A stretch of 64,000 bases of DNA, from contig JAGWMJ010000004.1 in assembly GCA_028871815.1 (NCBI GenBank), positions 124,001 to 188,000 of the forward strand, written 5' to 3'. The stretch is from Armatimonadota bacterium. GTDB taxonomy: Bacteria > Armatimonadota > Chthonomonadetes > Chthonomonadales > Chthonomonadaceae. Of the stretch, positions 29,388 to 37,100 are shown in pieces. The translations under genes and the position numbers were made by a program. The notes under the pieces are model-generated. The model worked only from the letters and a program-made list of their open reading frames with translations. It ran no database searches and was not told the DNA's origin. Every line of letters starts with the position of its first letter. Position 1 is the stretch's first letter.

Positions 29388-31865
29388 ATGTCATCTGAAA
29401 CTACCTATACACCAAACGGCTCGGAACGCAGTCCGGAAGCAGGCCTCCGCGAAGCTCTGGAGCACATGGAGCGGATTCGCGGCCCCGAACATGCCGATGT
29501 GGCCTGGCCCCTGATGGCTCTGGCCGATTACCTGCGCGGGCAGGGCAGCTGGGAAGAGGCTCTACAGACCTATACGCGCGCGCTGCGGATTCGCGAGTCG
29601 GCGCTGGGCGAGCAGCACCTTGAAGTCGCAAAGGTCTACAACGCAATAGGCAGCCTGCACCGCGCCCGTGGCCTCTATTCCGCGGCCGAGCCGTTCTTCC
29701 GGCACGCCCTGGAAATCCGGCAGCGCGCCGCCGGCCCGGCGAGCGAGTTGGCGGCCGCCAGCCTGAACAACCTCGGGGCGCTGCAGCACAGCCTCGGCCA
29801 ATACGGCGAGGCGGACAAGCTGGTTCGCGAGGCGCTGCAGATTCGCGAGTCGATCTATGGCGTCACAGATCCGCGGCTCGCCTCTTGCGTCACGAACCTT
29901 GCCGTGGTTCAAGGCGATCTTGGCGACTATCGAGTCGCCCGGGAAACGGCCGAGCGCAGCCTTGCGCTTCGCGGTGGCGCGGTGCCTCCCGATGACGTGG
30001 ATCGCGCCCTGAGCCTCATCGTCCTCTCCGGCGCCCACCACAGGATGGGCGAGTGGCAAGAAGCGGAACGGCTGGCGCGTCAGGCCTTGGCCATTCGGCA
30101 GAAGCAGTTAGGAGCCGAGCACTCCAGCGTCGCCGGGGCGCAGTTGGCGCTGGCGGAAGTGATGCTCGACACCGGCCGTGCGGGGGAGGCGCAGGCAGCG
30201 GCTTCCGCCGCGCTGGAGATACGGCAGGCACAGTTACCGGCTCAGCATCCCGATATCAAGCTGGCCCAGCTCGTGCTGGCGCGCGCGATGGCGGCGGGCA
30301 GCATGAAGGATGAAGCCGTCTCCCAACTTGAGCATCTTGCCGCCGAAGCCGGCAGCCCGGAGCATGCCTCGCATCCCGCAGTGGCAAACATCTGGCTGGC
30401 CCTGGCTGTTGCGCGCGGTGAAGCTCGCGAAGCGCTGGTGGCGGCACAGACAGGACTCGCGATCCGCGAGCGTCTGCTCGGCCCAATGCACCCCGCCACG
30501 GCGGAGGCCACCGCGATGGTGGCGCACCACCAGGTTCGGCGTGGCGAACTCGACGGCGCATGTGAACCGCTCCAGCATGCAATTGATGTGCTCGGCGGAT
30601 TGCTGCCTGAGGGGCACCCAACACTCCGCTCTGCCCGCGCCGACCTTGCGCTGTGCATGATCAATTCCGGGAATCTGGTGCAGGCTGCCGGCGAGCTGCG
30701 GCTTGCCGATCGGCGGCTGGCCGGCGCGCCGCCCTCTATCGAGCTGGATGCCGCCATCGAGGCGATGCGCGATCAGTGCCTTAATGCACCGGCAACGGCC
30801 GCCGCAGCGGACTTTACGTCGCAGCCCCCTGCGGCGCCGGCGCAGCGACCGGCGGTTGCGCCGCTGTTGTATGAGGTAGGTGCGCCGGATCCGGCGGCCG
30901 TGCCGTTCGACATTCCCGAGCCGTCAGGCTTTCGCGTTTCACCGGAGGTGACCGCCGCCGTGCCGCCGTCGCAGCACGCAGATTACGCTCCTGCAGCGCC
31001 GTTGTACGATCCGGAACCGGAGGAGGTCGCAGCTTCGTCGACCGAATCGGACGGCGGTTCAACGGCCGTGGAATCGGCGGCGCCGGATCCGTGGAGTGCA
31101 GAGACTGCCGATCAGCCGGTGAACCAGAGCGCTGAAGAGGCAGTCGAGCCGGCTGCGGTCCAACCCGACGCCACCGAGCCCCTGTACGTGCGACCATTAG
31201 CGGACTATGGCGCCGATCCCGCAATCGCCGGTGCGCCGCCGGTCGAGGAGACGCGCGCAAATCCGGATCCCCCCGCCGCGACCACTCCCGAGGAGCCGGC
31301 TCCGCCGGCTGCCACGCGACAACCGGAACGCCACGAACCCGACCCCGCGCCGGTGTTCACAGCCGCTCCCGGCATTCAAGGAGAGGACACCACCAGCCAG
31401 CCTCCGACCGAAGTGGCTGAGGTTTCCGGGCCGCTGGACGACCCGGAAGCGGCGGGTATGGTCGACGATGCCGATTTGAGCGATGCCGAGGCCAGGATAA
31501 CCGGCCTCATACGGCAATATGCAGCGCAATCGGGCGCGAATTCGCCGCATGTTGCCGACGCGATGATGTTGCTTGGCAGGCTTCGTTCCACACAGGGCCG
31601 CCACGATGAGGCAGCCGGGCTGTATCGTCACAGCCTTGCGATCCACCGGGCGGCTGCCGCGCCGGATGATGCGGCGGTGGCCAGTGCGCTGTCACGCCTG
31701 GCGGGCGAACTCGTGCGTCTGGAGGGGCAGGGCGCGGTACGCGAACTCGTCGATGCCGAACTCAGACGGCTGCAGCGCCGCTACGGCGCCGAGAGCCGCC
31801 TGTACGCCGCCCGCGCCCAGAACCTTGCCGTCCTTTGTGAAGCCGTTGGCGCCTCCGGGCGCTGA
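29388..31865 (+). CDS. Large TPR-repeat protein (kinesin light chain-like repeats)
   Basis: Residues ~10-460 are consecutive 42-residue TPR repeats of the kinesin-light-chain type (for example EEALQTYTRALRIRESALG and AEPFFRHALEIRQRAAGP). A Pro/Ala/Glu-rich, probably disordered linker spans ~465-690, and a final TPR block (EAAGLYRHSLAIHRAAAAP) ends at 825. There is no signal peptide. ATG 29388 was chosen because the upstream extension is Arg-rich and overlaps the divergent amidase. It is presumably a scaffold. Its last 97 bases and the following 118 bases are duplicated 1.6 kb downstream. Confidence 0.8.
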   Translation: MSSETTYTPNGSERSPEAGLREALEHMERIRGPEHADVAWPLMALADYLRGQGSWEEALQTYTRALRIRESALGEQHLEVAKVYNAIGSLHRARGLYSAAEPFFRHALEIRQRAAGPASELAAASLNNLGALQHSLGQYGEADKLVREALQIRESIYGVTDPRLASCVTNLAVVQGDLGDYRVARETAERSLALRGGAVPPDDVDRALSLIVLSGAHHRMGEWQEAERLARQALAIRQKQLGAEHSSVAGAQLALAEVMLDTGRAGEAQAAASAALEIRQAQLPAQHPDIKLAQLVLARAMAAGSMKDEAVSQLEHLAAEAGSPEHASHPAVANIWLALAVARGEAREALVAAQTGLAIRERLLGPMHPATAEATAMVAHHQVRRGELDGACEPLQHAIDVLGGLLPEGHPTLRSARADLALCMINSGNLVQAAGELRLADRRLAGAPPSIELDAAIEAMRDQCLNAPATAAAADFTSQPPAAPAQRPAVAPLLYEVGAPDPAAVPFDIPEPSGFRVSPEVTAAVPPSQHADYAPAAPLYDPEPEEVAASSTESDGGSTAVESAAPDPWSAETADQPVNQSAEEAVEPAAVQPDATEPLYVRPLADYGADPAIAGAPPVEETRANPDPPAATTPEEPAPPAATRQPERHEPDPAPVFTAAPGIQGEDTTSQPPTEVAEVSGPLDDPEAAGMVDDADLSDAEARITGLIRQYAAQSGANSPHVADAMMLLGRLRSTQGRHDEAAGLYRHSLAIHRAAAAPDDAAVASALSRLAGELVRLEGQGAVRELVDAELRRLQRRYGAESRLYAARAQNLAVLCEAVGASGR

Positions 31866-31983
31866 AACGCGCGGTTCGGGCCATTCGACCTTGCGCTGAT
31901 CCAGCCGGAATTGCGGCCGCCTGGCGCTGCCCTTCGCCGATTTTAAGGGGGTAAGTGGCAGTGTGCCGTTCACGCGCGCGGCG
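31769..31983 (+). repeat. Direct repeat A, original copy at the TPR gene 3' end
   Basis: These 215 bases (end of the TPR coding region plus downstream sequence) recur at 33369-33582 with nine substitutions and one single-base deletion, counted by eye. The two copies flank a cassette of about 1.4 kb. This is the original copy because it is continuous with the TPR gene. Confidence 0.92.
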
Positions 31984-32028
31984 AGTTTTTGCGTCCAATA
32001 TGCCGTCTACTAATCTATGGCCAGTGAC

Positions 32029-32055
32029 TTGACAGTCTCGCTGAGTTTCTATACA
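32029..32055 (+). promoter_or_regulatory. Possible promoter of the small cassette
   Basis: TTGACA at 32029-32034 and TATACA at 32050-32055 are 15 bases apart, shorter than ideal. They lie upstream of the recombinase fragment just after direct repeat A. Confidence 0.4.
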
Positions 32056-32117
32056 CTGTGGACAGTCTTTCTAGCCTTACCGGCCTGACGCTGTCAACTT
32101 CTCTTTCCCGGGGGGCG

Positions 32118-32289
32118 ATGCGAGTCAGTTACGCGAGAGTCGCAACGCAAGACCTGAATCTTGAGCTTCAGAGACATGCGCTCACTAACGCGAAGTGCGA
32201 GCCCATCCTCGAAGACAAACAGAGCGGTGCTAACGCTGACACTCCGGGGCTGGTCGACGCGGTCGCCTCCATGCGTTCCGGACGGCCGG
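32118..32289 (+). pseudogene. Serine recombinase (resolvase) N-terminal fragment
   Basis: From ATG 32118 (GGGGGG just upstream) the translation MRVSYARVATQDLNLELQ, then CEPILEDKQSGANADTPGLVDAVA, is clearly the resolvase N-terminus. The catalytic serine of the usual YARVST motif is replaced by alanine. Similarity stops after about 57 residues, where a methyltransferase tail begins. It is an inactive remnant of a mobile element. Confidence 0.75.
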
Positions 32290-32464
32290 ATGGACCGCGA
32301 ACGGGCCAAGTTAGGCTACGAGATCAACTTCAACCGTCTGCTTATCGTGCACAAGCTTCCTCGCCCCACTACAAGAGATCGGCGCCGAGCTGAGGGACCT
32401 GGAGGCCAAGCCCGTCGTGAAGCCCAGCTCGGGCAAGAAAGGGGTACCGCTTGAGCGACCTTAA
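32290..32464 (+). pseudogene. Fragment of a type I restriction methyltransferase (HsdM) C-terminus
   Basis: RAKLGYEINFNRLLIVHKLPRP matches the start of the conserved C-terminal tail of HsdM-type methyltransferases. A frameshift near 32360 moves the remainder (LQEIGAELRDLEAKPVV) into another frame, which ends at TAA 32464. The rest of the gene is absent. The fragment joins the resolvase remnant and overlaps the start of the next gene. Confidence 0.65.
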
Positions 32465-33359
32465 GCTATTCCAACTGTCAGCCGACCAAGCCGCCGAAAT
32501 CAAGGGCGAAGCCTCCGACCTTGAGAAGCCACTTCAAACGCTCATCGAGCAAAACCTCGAGACGCTCCTGGCAGTGCGGTTCCTCGCGACCGAACACTCC
32601 ACTGGCAAGGAGCACGCCGGACGAATCGATACGCTTGGCCTGGACGAGAACATGAGCCCGGTGATCCTCGAATACAAGCGTTCTCTTAACGAAAACGTGA
32701 TCAACCAGGGCCTCTTCTATTTGGACTGGCTAATGGGTCACCAAGCCGACTTCACGCTGCTTGTCCAAAATCGTTACGGCAAGGAAACCGCAGACGCCGT
32801 AGATTGGACCGGCCCTCGGCTTATCTGCATCGCCGGAGACTTCACGAAGTATGACGAGCACGCCGTCAATCAGATGGGCCGTAACATCGCGCTAATCCGC
32901 TACCGCAGGTTCGGTCCCAACTTGCTGCTGTTGGAACTCGTGAACTCTACTGTCACCTCCACGCACTCGCAAGGCAAGACCGGACCCGCGAAGTCCGGCC
33001 TGTCCGATTGGAGCGCGGACTGGAGCGCCTGCTGGGCCAAACATCCGACGATGCATGAACTGTATCTGACGATAGAGGCCTATATCCTATCGTTGGGGGA
33101 CGACGTCCGAGTTAACCAGGCGAAGATGTACATCGCCTTCAAACGGATCAAGAACTTCGCGGAGCTTTCCGTTACCCAGCAGAGGATCCTGTTGCATCTC
33201 CACCTGGACCCTGAAAAGTACGCTGTGCCACCGGAACAGGGTCGCGATGTCAGAAACATTGGCACCTATGCGCCGGGCCTTCTGCAGCTGTTTATCCGTG
33301 GCCGGGAGGACATAGACCGAGCGAAGCCTCTTATCCTGAGGAGTTACGAAGGTGGTTGA
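32451..33359 (+). CDS. PD-(D/E)XK nuclease-like protein with C-terminal DUF5655
   Basis: Residues ~25-105 look like a NucS/DUF91-like nuclease core: LIEQNLETLLAVRFLATEHST, then GRIDTLGLDENMSPVILEYKR with the Asp and Glu-x-Lys of the PD-(D/E)XK fold. The C-terminal part (HELYLTIEAYILSLGDDVRV, KMYIAFKRIKNFAEL) is DUF5655. Such proteins often sit in type I restriction loci, fitting the HsdM fragment before it. The start TTG 32451 has AAGGGG upstream. The gene ends nine bases before direct repeat B. Confidence 0.82.
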   Translation: MSDLKLFQLSADQAAEIKGEASDLEKPLQTLIEQNLETLLAVRFLATEHSTGKEHAGRIDTLGLDENMSPVILEYKRSLNENVINQGLFYLDWLMGHQADFTLLVQNRYGKETADAVDWTGPRLICIAGDFTKYDEHAVNQMGRNIALIRYRRFGPNLLLLELVNSTVTSTHSQGKTGPAKSGLSDWSADWSACWAKHPTMHELYLTIEAYILSLGDDVRVNQAKMYIAFKRIKNFAELSVTQQRILLHLHLDPEKYAVPPEQGRDVRNIGTYAPGLLQLFIRGREDIDRAKPLILRSYEGG

Positions 33360-33368
33360 CCGCGTTGC

Positions 33369-33582
33369 GCTGCAGCGCCGCTACGGCGCCGAGAGCCGCC
33401 TGTACGCCGCCCGCACCCAGAACCTTGCCGTCCTTTGTGAAGCCGTTGGCGCCTCCGGGCGCTGAAACGCGCGATTCAGCCCATTCTACCTTGCGCTAAT
33501 CCAGCCGGAATTGCGGCCGCGTGGCGCTGCCCTTCGCCGATTGTAAGGGGGTTAGTGGCAGTGGCCGTTCACGCGCGCGGCG
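33369..33582 (+). repeat. Direct repeat B, duplicate of the TPR gene 3' end
   Basis: This is the second copy of the 31769-31983 segment, cut off from the TPR reading frame. Only one of the nine substitutions falls in the part corresponding to coding sequence. It marks the right end of the cassette with the recombinase remnant and DUF5655 nuclease. Confidence 0.92.
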
Positions 33583-34162
33583 CATCAGGCGCGATCTAAA
33601 CCGGTTCAGAACGCGCCAAACTTGGCAGGGAACTGGACACAATCAGCGCGGCGAGGCACTTGCGCCACGCCCGAGGCCGGCGGCGCGCTGCTGGTGCAGC
33701 GAGCGAGGATATCCAGCGCTCAAGCAGAAATGAAGCGGATACCGCATTTGCCGCTGCAGCGACAGCAGGTTGATGTAGACACGGTATCGTGCTACAATGC
33801 CAAGCGAACGCGGCCTGACAGCGCTCGTTCCCGGCCGAACCGCTGAGACGTTCCAACACGAAATTCTCGCCCGCGACCGGCGCTGAGTGCTCTGGCAGCC
33901 CAGGCAATCGCTCGCCGCATGGAGCGGGACCTCGCGTTCCGCCGGCGCTTGTGGCGATTGTCGAGGCGCGCAGGTTCTAAGGCATGCTCTAGTCGCGGGT
34001 CAGCCTGAGGCGCCGCGGCCGAACAACGGGCCCGCGCCAGGTTCGTTGCGCACATAATCCGGATAACGCAAAAGGCTTACGCAGGGTTCGTGCAAGCCTG
34101 CAGAATCCCACGCAGCCATAAGCTTAACACTCGAACGGGCCGCGTCGCGCGAGGGGTACCTA
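33583..34162. other. Leader region upstream of the helicase operon
   Basis: No gene is supported. A translated stretch around 33880-33990 is Arg-rich and looks vaguely coding but has no recognisable domain. The region contains the promoter listed at 33770 and, at its right end, GAGGGG as the ribosome binding site of the helicase gene. The ~360-base distance from promoter to start leaves room for a leader RNA or a lost regulator gene. Confidence 0.4.
33770..33798 (+). promoter_or_regulatory. Sigma-70-like promoter of the defence operon
   Basis: TTGATG (33770-33775) and TACAAT (33793-33798) are 17 bases apart. It is the best promoter match upstream of the operon that starts at 34163. Confidence 0.5.
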
Positions 34163-37100
34163 ATGGACGTTTTTGACCTCCGTCACCGCCTGATCGATGA
34201 CTATGCTTCCTACATAAGCAGCTTCATTCGAATCCACGATCAGCGCATTCGGGACCATGTGAATGACAGTCTGGACAATGGTCTGCTTTGGCCCGATCCC
34301 CTGATCCAGCTCAACCCGTCGTTTGAGCCGGGTGCGTGGATTGACGACCTCGTTAAAGACAAGACACTCCACGAAGAGTGCAGTCGGATCTTCCGCATCA
34401 AGCCCAAGCGCGAGAGCGCCGGGAATCCAATGCGCTTACACAAACACCAGTCCGATGCGGTCGAGGTCGCGCGCAGCGATAACCACTACGTTCTCACCAC
34501 TGGTACCGGATCTGGAAAGAGCCTTGCCTACATCGTACCCATCGTCGACTCCGTGCTCCGTCGCGGCACAGGTAGAGGCATCCAGGCGATCGTCGTCTAT
34601 CCGATGAATGCGCTCGCGAACAGCCAGGCGGGCGAACTGGAGAAGTTCCTCAGCTACGGCTATCCCGAGCACAAGGAACCCGTTACGTACGCCCGTTACA
34701 CCGGGCAGGAGAGCGATGCCGAACGCGCTGAGATACTGGCGCATCCGCCGGACATTCTCCTTACAAACTACGTCATGCTGGAACTCATCCTGACCCGACC
34801 ATTCGAGAAGCCGCTCATCGATCGCGCCCAGGGCTTACGGTTCTTCGTGCTTGACGAGATGCACACCTACCGGGGACGTCAGGGATCGGATGTCGCCCTC
34901 CTGGTGAGACGAGTCCGTGAGGCGCTGCGCGCGCCCGAGATGCAGTGTGTCGGCACCTCCGCCACGCTGGTTACCGACGGCGTCTACATCACTCAGCAGG
35001 AGGAGGTTGCGGGAGTCGCATCGCAGCTCTTCGGCGTCGAGGTCAAGCCCGCAAACGTGATCGGCGAGACGTTGCGCCGTGCCACGCCGAACCGTAGCCT
35101 CGTGGACCCGTCGTTCGTGACGGAATTGACTCGTCGTGTGGCGGACCAGTCTCTTAAACCTCCCGTCACCTACGACGACTTTGTGTCTGATCCGCTGTCC
35201 GTCTGGATAGAGAGCACATTCGGGGTGTTTGAGGAGCCGGACACCGCTCGGCTGACCCGCATGAGGCCGAGGAACCTGACGGGCGATGGCGGAGCCGCAT
35301 CGGAACTCGCTGACGTAACAGGTCAACCACAGGATCAATGCGAGTCCGCCATCAAGGACGGGCTTCAAGGAGGCTACATATGCGAACGGAATCCGGAGAC
35401 CGGATTGCCGGCATTCGCATTCCGTCTCCATCAGTTCATCTCTCGCGGCGATTCCGTATATTCGAGCCTTGAAAGTGAAGTCGACCGGCATATCACGGTC
35501 AACGGTCAGCAATTCGTACCGGGAGATCGAAGTCGCGTTCTGCTTCCGATGGTCTTTTGCCGCGAATGCGGTCAGGAGTACTATTCCGTCCGGCGCAACG
35601 AGGACTCTCAATCGAATGCCGTCCAGTACACTCCCCGCGATCTGTCTGACCAATACGATGACGACGACGGCAAACCCGGTTTTCTTCACGTCAGCGTCAG
35701 CGAGCCGTGGCCCACGACCGAGTACGAATATCTAGACCGCTTGCCGGAGGATTGGGTTGAGGTAGCAAACGGCACAACCCGCGTTCGGCGAGATCGGCGG
35801 GACGAGCTTCCTGCGGCGGTCCGGGTCGGCCCACTCGGCCGAGAGACGACGGATGGACTTCCAGCCCACTACCTTGCCGCACCATTCCGATTCTGTCTGC
35901 GCTGCGGCGTATCTTACTCTGCTACCCAACGGAGTGACTTTTCAAAACTCTCATCGCTGTCGTCAGAAGGTCGGAGCACTGCAACAACCATCCTATCCCT
36001 GGCCGCGATCCGCAATCTCCGTGGACAGTCGGACCTGGGCGCAGAAGCGCGAAAGCTCCTGTCCTTTACGGATAACCGGCAGGACGCCGCCTTGCAGGCG
36101 GGCCACTTCAACGACTTCGTAGAGATCTCACTTCTCCGCTCAGCGCTCTTTGCTGCCGTCGCCAAGGCTGGTCCACACGGACTACGTCATGATAAGCTTA
36201 CCCAGCGCACGTTTGAGGCGCTCGCGCTGCCAAAGGAGCTCTATTCCGCGAACCCCGGCGAGAGATTCCAGGCCGAGCACGATACCGAACGGGCCTTTCG
36301 CAACTTGCTCGGCTACCGACTCTACCGCGACCTGAAGCGCGGATGGCGCGTCACGGCTCCGAACCTGGAACAGTGCGGCCTGCTCCAGATCCAATACGAC
36401 TCCCTGGACGACGCCTGTAACGCTGACGATCTCTGGCAGGGCGCTCATCCAGCGCTGGTGATGGCCGCGCCAGACACGCGGTTCCGCATAGCGAAAACGC
36501 TGCTCGACTTCATGAGGCGCGCACTTGCCATCAAGGTTGACTACCTGGATGGTCGCTTCCAGGAACAACTTGAGCAGCAGAGCAGCCAGCGACTCCGCGA
36601 ACCGTGGGCGATCGACGAGGAGGAGAAACTGGAAACCAGTTCGATTCTCCTTCCAAGGTCCCGACGGCGGAACGACTATGGAGGCAACGTCTATCTGTCC
36701 GCTCGTGGGGGATATGGGCGGTATCTCTGCGGGGTTAAGGCCTTCCCGGAGTACTCGGAGGCCGGAAAGCGACTGAAAACGGACGATGCTCAGGCAATCG
36801 TGTTGCAAGTCCTTGAGGCTCTCACCGTAGCCGGCATCATCGAGCGCGTTTCCGAACCCAGTGCGGAGGAGCAAGTACCGGGGTTCCAGGTAGTTGCGGG
36901 ATCACTTCGATGGATCGCGGGCACTGGTGACAAGGCGTTCCACGACCCAATACGAACACCTCGGCCGCCAGCGGAAGGCAGTACCACCAATCCATTCTTC
37001 GTTGCCTTCTACAAGACCGTGGCCAGCGATCTGCACGGGCTGGAAGCGCGCGAGCACACCGCGCAAGTGCCGTATGACGAGCGGCAGGACCGAGAGTATC

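Noticed and set aside
33596-33907. Open frames in the leader region of the helicase operon
   Set aside because: Arg- and Ala-rich translations on both strands without any recognisable motif; typical of non-coding high-GC sequence.
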